From the NCBI RefSeq assembly GCF_014297365.1, contig NZ_JACOQD010000002.1:62001-126000 (forward strand): a DNA stretch of 64,000 bases, written 5' to 3'. Position numbers and translations under genes: made by a program. Origin of the DNA: Winogradskyella echinorum. GTDB lineage: Bacteria; Bacteroidota; Bacteroidia; Flavobacteriales; Flavobacteriaceae. A model generated the notes under the pieces. That model did no database searches, was not told the origin of the DNA, and was given only the letters and a program-made list of their open reading frames with translations. Positions 1-9,123 of this stretch are shown here, piece after piece (the first letter of the stretch is position 1; each line of letters starts with the position of its first letter).

Positions 1-170
1 TCTCCAGATTCTAAACGTTCTAAAAATTGAGGCAAGCATAAATCGTGCGTATTGGTATCTACTAAAATAAATATCTTAGATGGATTTTTGGTTATAATAT
101 AATTATTTAGCTCTGTGTAAACACTAGCGTTAAAGTGCACTACTGCATTTTTTGTCGAAATAGAATTCAT
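1..170 (-). CDS. aroB: 3-dehydroquinate synthase, N-terminal part (runs off the left edge)
   Basis: Only the first 56 codons are present; the gene continues beyond base 1. The translation begins MNSISTKNAVVHFNASVY and contains KIFILVDTNTHDLCLPQF, which resembles the N-terminal Rossmann-like part of flavobacterial 3-dehydroquinate synthases, the shikimate-pathway enzyme that cyclises DAHP. The start is the ATG at 168-170. It is divergent from proline dehydrogenase across a 100-base spacer, a neighbour pairing I recall from other flavobacteria. The catalytic residues lie outside the window, so the call rests on the N-terminal match and context. Confidence 0.72.
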   Translation of the reverse strand, partial: MNSISTKNAVVHFNASVYTELNNYIITKNPSKIFILVDTNTHDLCLPQFLERLESG

Positions 171-242
171 TGTAGAAAGTAACTAATTTTGATGCTGTGA
201 AAATACTTCCTTTTTTTAGAAAAAAATAAACCTAAGAATAAA

Positions 243-250
243 TATATTTG
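243..250 (+). promoter_or_regulatory. Possible -7 box (TATATTTG) of the proline dehydrogenase gene
   Basis: TATATTTG fits the flavobacterial -7 consensus TAnnTTTG and ends 20 bases before the ATG, which would give a leader of about 14 bases. No TTTG is found at the usual 17-23 base distance upstream, only a TTTA at 215-218, so this is a half-supported promoter. Confidence 0.35.
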
Positions 251-270
251 CATTTATAACCATTTAGTTA

Positions 271-1443
271 ATGATAGACCACTCACTCTTTGAAAATACT
301 GGCACTGCATTTACATTAAAATCTGATTCTGAATTAGAACGTGCCTACTTTTTATTTAAAATGATTTCTTCGCAGCCTTTAGTACGAATTGGTACTGCGG
401 CAACTAATTTTGCTCTTAAAGCCAAATTGCCTGTAGAAGGTTTAATTCGTTCTACGGTTTTTGATCATTTTTGTGGTGGAGTTAATGAAGAAGATTGTTT
501 GCACGTTATAGATAAATTATACACTAAAGGTGTAAGTTCTGTTTTAGATTATTCAGTAGAAGGTAAAGAAACAGAAGAACAATTTGATAATGCTGTTGAA
601 AAAATATTGAAGATTATTCGCTTCTGTGATGAAAAGGAAGCTATGCCAATTGTGGTTTTTAAACCAACCGGTTTTGGTCGCTTTCATTTATATCAAAAGA
701 AAACTGAAGGATTAGATTTTACAGAAAGTGAGCAAAATGAATGGGATAGAGTAGTAGCGCGTTTTGATGCAGTCTGTAAATTAGCAAAAGAAAAAGATGT
801 AGAAGTCTTAATTGATGGTGAAGAAAGCTGGATGCAAGATGCTGCTGATGACTTGGTTGAAGATATGATGCGTCGCTACAATAAGGATGTAACTATTGTT
901 TATAATACCTTGCAGACTTACCGTTGGGATCGTTTAGAGTATTTAAAACAATTACATAAACGTGCAAAAGCAGAAGGCTTTAAGATAGGGATGAAGATAG
1001 TAAGAGGTGCGTATATGGAAAAAGAGCGTAATAGAGCTGAAGAAAAAGGCTATGCTTCACCAATTTGCGAAAACAAAAAAGCTACAGATGATAACTTCAA
1101 TGCTTCTATGAGTTATATTTTAGATAACTTAAACGAGATCTCAGTTTTTATAGGCACACATAATGAAGCAAGTTGCTATTTGGCCATGGAGCTTATGGAG
1201 AAATACAATATTGCCAAGGAAGATAATAATGTATGGTTTGGTCAATTATATGGTATGAGCGATCATATAAGTTTCAATTTAGCAGCTTCCGGTTACAATG
1301 TTGCTAAGTATATTCCTTTTGGGCCTGTAAAAGATGTGATGCCTTATTTAATTAGAAGGGCAGAGGAAAATACGTCTGTTGCTGGCCAAACTAATAGAGA
1401 GTTATCTTTATTAAAAGCAGAAAAAAAGCGACGAAAATTATAA
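271..1443 (+). CDS. Proline dehydrogenase (FAD-dependent)
   Basis: A 390-residue single-domain proline dehydrogenase, which oxidises L-proline to pyrroline-5-carboxylate and passes electrons via FAD to the quinone pool. Family marks are GMKIVRGAYMEKER, which carries FAD/substrate-contacting basic residues, FIGTHNEAS, and the C-terminal YLIRRAEENTSVAG with the paired arginines that bind the proline carboxylate. The length fits the stand-alone enzyme rather than the fused PutA. The start is the ATG at 271 behind a TATATTTG box. Its stop codon directly abuts the stop codon of the convergent deacetylase gene, leaving no room for a terminator between them. Confidence 0.93.
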   Translation: MIDHSLFENTGTAFTLKSDSELERAYFLFKMISSQPLVRIGTAATNFALKAKLPVEGLIRSTVFDHFCGGVNEEDCLHVIDKLYTKGVSSVLDYSVEGKETEEQFDNAVEKILKIIRFCDEKEAMPIVVFKPTGFGRFHLYQKKTEGLDFTESEQNEWDRVVARFDAVCKLAKEKDVEVLIDGEESWMQDAADDLVEDMMRRYNKDVTIVYNTLQTYRWDRLEYLKQLHKRAKAEGFKIGMKIVRGAYMEKERNRAEEKGYASPICENKKATDDNFNASMSYILDNLNEISVFIGTHNEASCYLAMELMEKYNIAKEDNNVWFGQLYGMSDHISFNLAASGYNVAKYIPFGPVKDVMPYLIRRAEENTSVAGQTNRELSLLKAEKKRRKL

Positions 1444-2586
1444 TTATTTACGTAATTTTTCTAAAATCATTAACCATAATTTTTCTGCCCTGTAAATGTT
1501 TTTGTTTATGATTTTTCCTTCGTGAGACTTAAATAAATTTACAAGAAAGTTAGAGCGTTTGGCATAGTAATTATCTTTTGGTGTTGAAATAAAAGAAGTC
1601 ATTGACACACGCTTAATTTTCTTATAATCTTTATACTCTTCTGCATATGGCTTATTTTTAAATGATGCTGTAGAAGCTTTATAGCCCGCTTCTATACACA
1701 AATCTATACTTAATTGATTATAGCCTCCGCCAGGCCAACAGAAGTAATCTACCGTTTTGTTAAGCTTTTCTTCTAAGATCCTTTTACTTTCAAAAATCTC
1801 ATAACGGTATCTTTTTTCCATATCCTCATCAGACTCATAAGTACCAGGATAAAGACTAAGTTTATCATTTAGTTGTTTAATAATTGAAGTCTTATCTATA
1901 TCACCATTATTATTAGAATATAATTCTTCGGCATATTTTAATAATTCTTCATCAGGAAAATAACGACGTAGTGCTAAAGCTCTACCAAAATCGAAAATTG
2001 GAGTTCCTTTTGGTGTAAAATGGTCTTGCTTTTCGGTATTATAATATGGTTTACGATTGGGTTTTTCAATCCAAGCCATCCAATCGTAGTTTGGTTGACC
2101 TTCGTAAATATCTTTGATTGTATTAGATTGATAGTAAAAATTATGACTCATGCTATGAGACTGTATGTCCATTACACCAGAAGCATCCATTATTTTTAGC
2201 TCAGACCAATTAACAAATCCGAGAGGTGTTAATTTATTTCTCTCAATCTTATTGTTCCATACGTCTTCTAAGTTGTATCGAGCTTCTAAAGATCCATCAA
2301 TAAATTCTGGGTTTACAAATATGGTTCCTTTTAAATTATATTTTTTTAAAATAGGATAGGCATAAACCCAATTATCTAAATAGCCATCATCAAAAGTGAT
2401 TACAACTTGCTTTTTAGCAGATGTGTTTTTTTTGCTATCAAACCATTGGTCTAAAGAAACGGTCTCATAGTTATGCTTAACTAAGTATTTACAAAAATTT
2501 TCAAAATGATCTAAGGATACAGAAAGCCAGCGACGATACCAGTCCTCTTTTTCGCATCCAATACTATGGAACATTAATAAAGACAT
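1444..2586 (-). CDS. Polysaccharide deacetylase (NodB-like, CE4 family), last gene of the polysaccharide locus
   Basis: A 380-residue protein with the NodB motifs in order: VITFDDGY near residues 62-69 (catalytic and metal aspartates), DIQSHSMSH near 138-146 (metal histidines) and WPGGGYN near 285. CE4 enzymes hydrolyse N- or O-acetyl groups from sugars. There is no signal peptide or membrane segment at the start (MSLLMFHSIG), so a cytoplasmic site, acting on a lipid-linked or nucleotide-linked intermediate, is more likely than a surface site. It lies 40 bases downstream of the Wzc-like kinase gene and ends stop-to-stop against the convergent proline dehydrogenase gene. The usual Arg in motif 3 is not evident; the WPGG form is common in Bacteroidota members. 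Confidence 0.82.
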   Translation of the reverse strand: MSLLMFHSIGCEKEDWYRRWLSVSLDHFENFCKYLVKHNYETVSLDQWFDSKKNTSAKKQVVITFDDGYLDNWVYAYPILKKYNLKGTIFVNPEFIDGSLEARYNLEDVWNNKIERNKLTPLGFVNWSELKIMDASGVMDIQSHSMSHNFYYQSNTIKDIYEGQPNYDWMAWIEKPNRKPYYNTEKQDHFTPKGTPIFDFGRALALRRYFPDEELLKYAEELYSNNNGDIDKTSIIKQLNDKLSLYPGTYESDEDMEKRYRYEIFESKRILEEKLNKTVDYFCWPGGGYNQLSIDLCIEAGYKASTASFKNKPYAEEYKDYKKIKRVSMTSFISTPKDNYYAKRSNFLVNLFKSHEGKIINKNIYRAEKLWLMILEKLRK

Positions 2587-2626
2587 TTTTTCCAGGTTAA
2601 ATTGTTAGAAATATTTTGAAAATGAT

Positions 2627-4984
2627 TTATAGAAGTTTTTTCTTCTTTTTCTTTTGAGGATTGTTACCGTAGCCATATCCATAGCCATATCCACTTTTGT
2701 TAGTGTTTACGCCATTTAATAACATGCACATTTTCGGCAATCTTTCTCTTTCAAATAAAGGTTGTGAAACGTGTACTAATTGTCTCTTGTCTATATTATC
2801 GGCACTTACTACATAAATAAACATATCTGCATGCTTAGCAATAAGCAATGTATCACTCACCAGACCTACAGCAGAGGTATCTGCTATGATATAATCGTAT
2901 TTTTTATCAAAATAATCAAAAAGTTCCGCAACTCTATCACTCATTAATAATTCTGAAGGGTTTGGTGGTATAGAACCAGAAGGAATAATGTCTAGAAATT
3001 TATTGTCTTTATGTTTTACAACAATGTCTTGAGGTTTAATAGACTTATCAGCAATATAATCAGTTAATCCTTTTTGGTTTTCGCCAGAAAGACTTAGGTA
3101 ATCCATTATTTTAGGAACTCTAATATCTGTTTCAATTAAAAGCACAGACTTCTCTGAAAAAGAAATTGAGGTAGCAAGATTTGTACTTGTATGCGATTTA
3201 CCTTCTTGTGCCTTAGTGGAAGTAATAAATAGTTTTTTAGAATTTCCTTTTACTTCAGTTAACATAAAATCTATATTAGATCTTAATATTCTAAAAGCCT
3301 CAGCTTTAGGAGAGTAATCTGTTTTCTTTACAATCTTATACTTCTTACTAGATTTTGGAATATCACCAATGTATGGAACATCTGTAATTTTGATTAAATC
3401 ATCTTTATTATGGATTTTATTATCAATAAAACTCAATAAATAAATAGAACCAATTGGTATAGCTAAACCGAATAATATTGCTCCTAAGAACGTCATCATT
3501 TTGTTTGGTGCTATTGGAAGATACGACGAATGCGCTTTATCAATAATTTTGGCATTTGGAGAAAACATCCCTAATCTAATAGCAGATTCTTCTCGCTTTT
3601 CTAATAAATAAAGATAAAGAGATTCTTTAATTCCTTGTTGACGCTCAATATCTCTAAACTGTTTTTGTTTTGTTGGTGCAGAATAAAGTTGTCCACGTAT
3701 TCTTGCGCCTTCTCTATTTAGGCTTCCTAGAGTTATTTCACTTGACTTTTTTAGATTATTTAACGAACTTTCTAGATTAGCTTTTAATGCTTTAATCTGG
3801 TTGTCTAAGTTTATTACAACCGGGTTCTTTTCACTAGAAGTTTTTAGAATTTTATTTCGTTTAGCTACTAAATCATTATGGTTTTTTGTAACCAAAGATA
3901 TGTTGGGATCTGAAATAATATTTGGTGGTAAAAAATCTGAACTCGTATTCTTTTGCTTTATTTCGTCTTGTAAATAATCTATTAACTGTATCGTATTTGC
4001 AGTAGTGTTAATCTGATTTTTTGTTGCTTTCTCACTTTCCAAATATAAGGAAGCTTGCGAACTCAAAGCTGTAAGGTTATTCTTTTTTTGAAGTTGTTCT
4101 GCGGTAAAGTCAACCTCTTGTAGTTCTTTTGATACAACCTCTAGTCTGTTATCAATGAATTCTGAAGTTACCTTTATAACAGATTCTTTATCTAATATTA
4201 CATCATTATTATATTCATTAATTACTTCGTTAAGTATATCTATTGATCTTTCAGGAATATTATCGCTCAATTCTAATTTAAGAACACTTGATCCAGTTTC
4301 AGTTATAACATTAATTCTTCTTTGGTACGTATTAACTAACTTTCTTACAGATACTAATGAGACTCTAAGGTTACTACCAATAGTAGGAGAGTGCTTACCT
4401 ACATTAGGTACTATTACTAATCCACCAAAGCCTGTATTTATTTTATCACCAAAGTTATAAGGCTTGCCTTGTGATTCGTCTCTATCCATTAAAGACTTTC
4501 CATCGTCTTTAAACATTAAATACTTTGTAGGAGATACAATTTTTATATACAACGTGGTATCTACTTTGTGAATTAAAGAGTCGCTAGCAAAGAATTTTAA
4601 CTCTATAGGCGGATTATTGTATATCTCTTGTTCTTTAATTTGACCTTGTGTAAAATATTTAATATTTAAGTTTAATTTTTTTACGACATTAGCCATTAAT
4701 GCTCTAGACTTAATAACTTCAATCTCATCCATTATTTTATTAGAGCCGTTTGCAAATAGTCCTTTACTGGTTATTTCCTCTAAACTTGGTAATTTTTGAG
4801 ACTGTTTTTCGTCCTTAATTTTTATAGTGGCGCTAGCATTATATTCATAGGTAGCATATCTTAGTTGTACATAGGCCAATGAAACAGCAATTATTAAACA
4901 AAGAGAAATTATTTTCCAATGGGATAAAATTAATTCCAGTTGCTGTTTTAATTCATTATTAGCAGATTTAGATTTGCTTTCCAT
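2627..4984 (-). CDS. Wzc-like tyrosine autokinase / polysaccharide co-polymerase
   Basis: A 785-residue inner-membrane protein controlling export and chain length. The order is: a Wzz-type N-terminus with a membrane segment near residues 29-49, a long periplasmic part with helical coiled-coil character (about 250-430), a GNVR-type stretch (QKQFRDIERQQGIKESLYLY), a second membrane segment near 500-520, and a cytoplasmic BY-kinase domain. In the kinase, QEGKSH (about 593) is the Walker A, LLIETDIRVP (about 615) the Walker A' and IIADTSAV (about 698) the Walker B. The C-terminus carries a tyrosine cluster, GYGYGYGYG, followed by a run of lysines, typical for autophosphorylation control. The gene follows the Wza-like lipoprotein gene by 21 bases. 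Confidence 0.92.
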   Translation of the reverse strand: MESKSKSANNELKQQLELILSHWKIISLCLIIAVSLAYVQLRYATYEYNASATIKIKDEKQSQKLPSLEEITSKGLFANGSNKIMDEIEVIKSRALMANVVKKLNLNIKYFTQGQIKEQEIYNNPPIELKFFASDSLIHKVDTTLYIKIVSPTKYLMFKDDGKSLMDRDESQGKPYNFGDKINTGFGGLVIVPNVGKHSPTIGSNLRVSLVSVRKLVNTYQRRINVITETGSSVLKLELSDNIPERSIDILNEVINEYNNDVILDKESVIKVTSEFIDNRLEVVSKELQEVDFTAEQLQKKNNLTALSSQASLYLESEKATKNQINTTANTIQLIDYLQDEIKQKNTSSDFLPPNIISDPNISLVTKNHNDLVAKRNKILKTSSEKNPVVINLDNQIKALKANLESSLNNLKKSSEITLGSLNREGARIRGQLYSAPTKQKQFRDIERQQGIKESLYLYLLEKREESAIRLGMFSPNAKIIDKAHSSYLPIAPNKMMTFLGAILFGLAIPIGSIYLLSFIDNKIHNKDDLIKITDVPYIGDIPKSSKKYKIVKKTDYSPKAEAFRILRSNIDFMLTEVKGNSKKLFITSTKAQEGKSHTSTNLATSISFSEKSVLLIETDIRVPKIMDYLSLSGENQKGLTDYIADKSIKPQDIVVKHKDNKFLDIIPSGSIPPNPSELLMSDRVAELFDYFDKKYDYIIADTSAVGLVSDTLLIAKHADMFIYVVSADNIDKRQLVHVSQPLFERERLPKMCMLLNGVNTNKSGYGYGYGYGNNPQKKKKKKLL

Positions 4985-5005
4985 ATTATTGTGTTGAAAC
5001 GATTT

Positions 5006-5782
5006 TTATTTTACTAAGAATATAGCTAAAATTGTGGTTAACGTACCAATGGCAGAAATTAATACACCATTGTTTTGATTATATGTAGACGAACGAATTT
5101 TTGCCTTGTTTGGCTCAACATAAATGACATCGTTTTGTTGAAGATAATATACAGGTGAGTTAACTGTGTTTATTGACGTTAAATCGATTTCGGCAAATTT
5201 CTTTTTACCATTAACATCTCTAATTAAACGAACATTTTGGCGTTTACCAAAAATGGTTAAATCATTTGCAAGTCCTAGAGCTTCAACAATTGTAATTTGC
5301 TCATCTTCTATAGTAAATGTACCTGGATTAGAAACTTCACCTAGTACTGTGATTGTAAAATTAGATAATCTTACATTAACAAGAGGATCTTCTGCATATT
5401 CTTTAATGCGCTCAGTTAGCATTGCTGTAAGTTCTAAACGTGTTAAACCAGAAACTTTAATAGTTCCTAAAACTGGAAACTCAATATTACCCATGTAATC
5501 AACCAAATAAGGTTGGATTTGTAAACTACCTTGCAAACCATTTGGGTTATTTGCATTATTCGAAGCTACAGTTAGGTTAAATGGTGCTACAGTTTCTTGT
5601 ACAAATGCAGAAATATTTATAGTTAAGATATCACCTGGTTTATATACCAATTGAGAAGGAGAAGACGCTTCTAAGCCTTCACTCAGCGGTTCGTCTTGAA
5701 AATAAACTATTTTTTTACGCGATGCACATGAGGTAGCCATAAATACAGCTAAGATTGAGATTAAAAAAAAACGAGTTTTCAT
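5006..5782 (-). CDS. Wza-like outer-membrane polysaccharide export lipoprotein
   Basis: A 258-residue protein with a lipoprotein signal (MKTRFFLISILAVFMATSC, Cys19 as the lipidation site), a Poly_export domain at about residues 40-130 and an SLBB domain at about 140-205 (ITVLGEVSNPGTFTIEDEQ). The last 20 residues form a hydrophobic segment (LISAIGTLTTILAIFLV), which is the expected position of the outer-membrane-spanning helix in Wza. It forms the export channel for the polysaccharide with the Wzc-like protein encoded just downstream. It is shorter than E. coli Wza, as usual for Bacteroidota members that have a single SLBB domain. Confidence 0.9.
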   Translation of the reverse strand: MKTRFFLISILAVFMATSCASRKKIVYFQDEPLSEGLEASSPSQLVYKPGDILTINISAFVQETVAPFNLTVASNNANNPNGLQGSLQIQPYLVDYMGNIEFPVLGTIKVSGLTRLELTAMLTERIKEYAEDPLVNVRLSNFTITVLGEVSNPGTFTIEDEQITIVEALGLANDLTIFGKRQNVRLIRDVNGKKKFAEIDLTSINTVNSPVYYLQQNDVIYVEPNKAKIRSSTYNQNNGVLISAIGTLTTILAIFLVK

Positions 5783-5811
5783 GTTTTATATAGGTGTTGT
5801 TATGTATTTAG

Positions 5812-7707
5812 TTATTTTTTTGAATCTAATACTTCAAAAGTTGAGTTATTAGAAATATATTCTGGTATTAATGACTTAATAGAAGATACAATTTCTAAAG
5901 GCTGAGTTAATGAATTGATAGAAGTTAACTTATTAATATGATTTTCAGTTTTTTCTATATCAACTCGTCTAGATTTTGCAATCATAATTTTTTCATGATA
6001 TGTTTTTTTAGTGTTTTCTCCGTCAGCAAGAAGTTCTTCATAAATTTTTTCACCAGGTCTAAGACCAGTAATGCTTATGTCAATATCTTCTGGATAACGT
6101 AAACCTGATAAAATTATCATGTTTTTTGCAAGATTGAATATTTTAATAGGTTCACCCATATCAAATACAAAAATTTCGCCACCATTACCCATAGCTGCTG
6201 CTTCTAAGACGAGTTGACACGCTTCAGGTATGGTCATAAAATAACGAGTAATGTCTTTGTGGGTTACAGTCAGTGGACCTCCTTTGTCTATTTGCTTTTT
6301 AAATAAAGGAATAACAGAACCATTAGAACCTAGTACATTTCCAAATCTTGTTGTTATAAATTTAGTATGACCTTTTCCTTTAAGACAAGATACGTAAAGT
6401 TCTGCAATTCTTTTTGTTGCGCCCATTACATTTGTTGGGTTTACAGCCTTGTCAGTAGAAATTAATACAAACTTATCTACGCTATGTTTTACAGCAATAT
6501 CAGCTACATTTTTTGTACCACCAATATTTACACTTACAGCTTCAAAAGGATTGTTTTCCATTAATGGAACATGTTTATATGCGGCTGCATGAAACACAAC
6601 TTTTGGTTTATGTAAGTTAAAAATTTGGTCTATTCTGGTTTTATTACGTACATCCGCAACAATAGCTTCAATATTTGCTAAACCTTGTTGTCTAAATTCT
6701 TGTTGTATATCATATAGTGCAGACTCTGCATTATCTACAAGAATTAATTTTTTATAATTATACAGGCTTACTTTTCTACAAATTTCACTACCTATTGATC
6801 CAGCAGCACCTGTAATTAAGATAACCTTATTGTCATATTGTTCTTCTAAGTCTGGATTTTTAATATTTATAGGGTCTCTACCTAAAAGGTCTTCAATTTT
6901 TACCTCTTTAATTTGCCCAGCACTTAAGTCGCCATCAATCCAACTCTGAACAGGAGGTACAATTTTAACTTTTAATCCAAGAGCAAAAAGATTTCCTGTT
7001 ATTTGTAATAATCGAGAAGGATCAATATTTTGTATCGAAATAATAACTTCTTCAATACTATGCTTAGCAAGGAATTTCTCATTGATATCCTTTATGTTAT
7101 AAACTTTGAGTAAGTTTATTTTTTTTCCTCTTTTTCTTTCGTCATCATCAATAAAGCCTACAATATTGAGTCCATTTTTAGTATCATTATTAATAGCATC
7201 ATAGGTAAGCATACCGGAATTCCCAGCACCAAAAACTAATACATTGGTAATAGTCTCAATATCATTAGTTATGTAATTATACATTGACTTAATAAAAAGT
7301 TTAGCACCAATTAAAAATAAAATATTGAGTAAAAGATGAATATATATTATAGAGCCCGAAATATTGAATAGACTTTCTGAATCAATTACTTTTCTACTTA
7401 AAAAAGTTGAGCAAATAAGAATAGTAGCTAAAATATTAGCACCAATAATAATATTAACAATATCCTTGAATCCTGTAAACCTTACAACACTTTTGTATGA
7501 TCCAACAGCTATAAAGCTTATGATTGCTGCCACTATTACATATGGTATCTGCTCTATAAGTATCCAAAAATCAAAATCAATTTTAAAATTATAACGGATA
7601 AGATATGCTAAGAAAAATGTAGCTACAATGATAACAATATCAAATAGTAGGACTAACCATTTTGACGCATATTTTTTTGATATATTATGTAAAAATTTGA
7701 TTAACAT
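5812..7707 (-). CDS. CapD/FlaA1-type nucleotide-sugar 4,6-dehydratase (membrane form)
   Basis: A 631-residue protein: four predicted membrane helices in the first ~125 residues, a first Rossmann region with VFGAGNSG near 160, and a C-terminal short-chain dehydrogenase domain with ITGAAGSIGSE near 296 and the active-site stretch STDKAVNPTNVMGATKR near 416, where Met replaces the usual Tyr as in the WbpM/PglF group. Such enzymes convert UDP-GlcNAc to the 4-keto-6-deoxy sugar. The DegT aminotransferase gene immediately upstream overlaps it by 7 bases, so the pair probably makes a UDP-4-amino-4,6-dideoxy sugar, a precursor of bacillosamine- or FucNAc4N-type residues. Confidence 0.9.
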   Translation of the reverse strand: MLIKFLHNISKKYASKWLVLLFDIVIIVATFFLAYLIRYNFKIDFDFWILIEQIPYVIVAAIISFIAVGSYKSVVRFTGFKDIVNIIIGANILATILICSTFLSRKVIDSESLFNISGSIIYIHLLLNILFLIGAKLFIKSMYNYITNDIETITNVLVFGAGNSGMLTYDAINNDTKNGLNIVGFIDDDERKRGKKINLLKVYNIKDINEKFLAKHSIEEVIISIQNIDPSRLLQITGNLFALGLKVKIVPPVQSWIDGDLSAGQIKEVKIEDLLGRDPINIKNPDLEEQYDNKVILITGAAGSIGSEICRKVSLYNYKKLILVDNAESALYDIQQEFRQQGLANIEAIVADVRNKTRIDQIFNLHKPKVVFHAAAYKHVPLMENNPFEAVSVNIGGTKNVADIAVKHSVDKFVLISTDKAVNPTNVMGATKRIAELYVSCLKGKGHTKFITTRFGNVLGSNGSVIPLFKKQIDKGGPLTVTHKDITRYFMTIPEACQLVLEAAAMGNGGEIFVFDMGEPIKIFNLAKNMIILSGLRYPEDIDISITGLRPGEKIYEELLADGENTKKTYHEKIMIAKSRRVDIEKTENHINKLTSINSLTQPLEIVSSIKSLIPEYISNNSTFEVLDSKK

Positions 7708-8828
7708 AATGCAAAATACGTATTTATAGCAGAAACTACTCTATCTAATTCAATATCAGTTAAGTTTGAACCACTTGGTAAACATAGACCTCTATCAAAT
7801 AAATCGTCTGAAACTCCATTTAAATAACTTGGCGCATCGTTGAAAATTGGTTGTTGATGCATAGGTTTCCATAAAGGTCTTGATTCTATATTTTCTTTTT
7901 CTAGAGCTAGTCTTAAACCTTCGCGAGTAGATTTAGAATCTAACAGAATACAAGATAACCAACGGTTAGAAAAATAGCCATTAGGCTCTTTTAGAAATGT
8001 TATTTTATCTATATTTTTAAATGCATTTACATATAACTCATGATTAGATCTACGTTTTGCTACATGGCTATCTAAGATTGTCATTTGGCCACGACCAATA
8101 CCTGCAACAATATTAGACATTCTATAATTGTAACCAATATGAGAATGCTGATAATGAGGTGCACTGTCTCTAGCTTGTGTTGCTAAAAAAACAGCTTTAT
8201 CCTTTTGCTCTTTTGTTTTAGTGACTAAAGCACCACCACCAGATGTTGTTATAATTTTATTACCATTAAAAGACAGTATAGAAAGATCACCAAAAGTTCC
8301 ACAGTTTTGATTCTTATAATGACTTCCTAATGATTCGGCACTATCTTCTAAAACAGGGATATTATATTTTGAGGCTACATTATGTACTTCATCCACCTTA
8401 TAAGGCATACCGTATAAATGCACCGCAATAATAGCTTTAGGTGTTTTACCTTTAGAGATTCTATCTTTAATTGCGATTTCTAATTGCTCTGGGCATATAT
8501 TCCATGTATCCTTTTCACTATCCACAAAAACAGGAGTAGCACCTTGATACACTATTGGATTTGCTGAAGCAGAAAAAGTTTTACTTTGGCAAATCACTTC
8601 ATCACCATTACTAACGCCCAATAAAATAAGGCCTAAATGTAATGCAGACGTTCCAGAAGCTAAAGCAGCCACATGTATGTCTTCATTAAGATACGATTGT
8701 AAATCACTTTCAAATCCATTAACGTTTGGTCCTAATGGAGCCACCCAATTGGTATCGAAAGCTTCTTTTATGTAAGATTGTTCATTACCACTCATATGTG
8801 GTGATGATAACCATATTTTAGGTTTCAT
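7701..8828 (-). CDS. DegT/DnrJ/EryC1 family sugar aminotransferase
   Basis: A 375-residue PLP-dependent aminotransferase. ASGTSALHLGL near residue 60 is the PLP phosphate-binding region, LEDSAESLGS holds the ring-stacking aspartate, and SFNGNKIITTSGGGA near 190 carries the Schiff-base lysine. It is most similar in type to PglE/PerA-like enzymes that aminate 4-keto-6-deoxy sugars, which fits its overlap with the 4,6-dehydratase gene. I place the start at the ATG 8826-8828 (MKPKIWLSSPHMSG); a TTG two codons upstream also keeps the frame open. A 289-base non-coding gap precedes it, so an internal promoter is possible, though I found no convincing box. Confidence 0.9.
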   Translation of the reverse strand: MKPKIWLSSPHMSGNEQSYIKEAFDTNWVAPLGPNVNGFESDLQSYLNEDIHVAALASGTSALHLGLILLGVSNGDEVICQSKTFSASANPIVYQGATPVFVDSEKDTWNICPEQLEIAIKDRISKGKTPKAIIAVHLYGMPYKVDEVHNVASKYNIPVLEDSAESLGSHYKNQNCGTFGDLSILSFNGNKIITTSGGGALVTKTKEQKDKAVFLATQARDSAPHYQHSHIGYNYRMSNIVAGIGRGQMTILDSHVAKRRSNHELYVNAFKNIDKITFLKEPNGYFSNRWLSCILLDSKSTREGLRLALEKENIESRPLWKPMHQQPIFNDAPSYLNGVSDDLFDRGLCLPSGSNLTDIELDRVVSAINTYFALC

Positions 8829-9123
8829 AAGCAAAAATTGTTAAGTAATTTGCATTACTATTCAATTTCATGTCTATAGAGGGATCTGGGACACGATCTA
8901 AATATTGGTTAAATATGCATCAATAAATTGAGACAGCCCAAATTAAAACGATAAAAGGCAAATATTTACGTTATTAAATATTAATCTCATTTTTGATACT
9001 TAAATGGTTGGTTTTTTATAATTTGAGGTGGTTTTGAGATAAAGTATATTATGAATAAACCTACAATAATATATGATCAAAGCTTAGTAAAATCACTTAA
9101 GCATATTTAATAAAATTTTGTTG

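Noticed and set aside
4155-4460. Open frame opposite the Wzc-like gene
   Set aside because: It lies wholly inside a well-supported gene in antisense, with no start signal or family match; other antisense frames, for example inside lpxC-fabZ and hisF, were rejected for the same reason.
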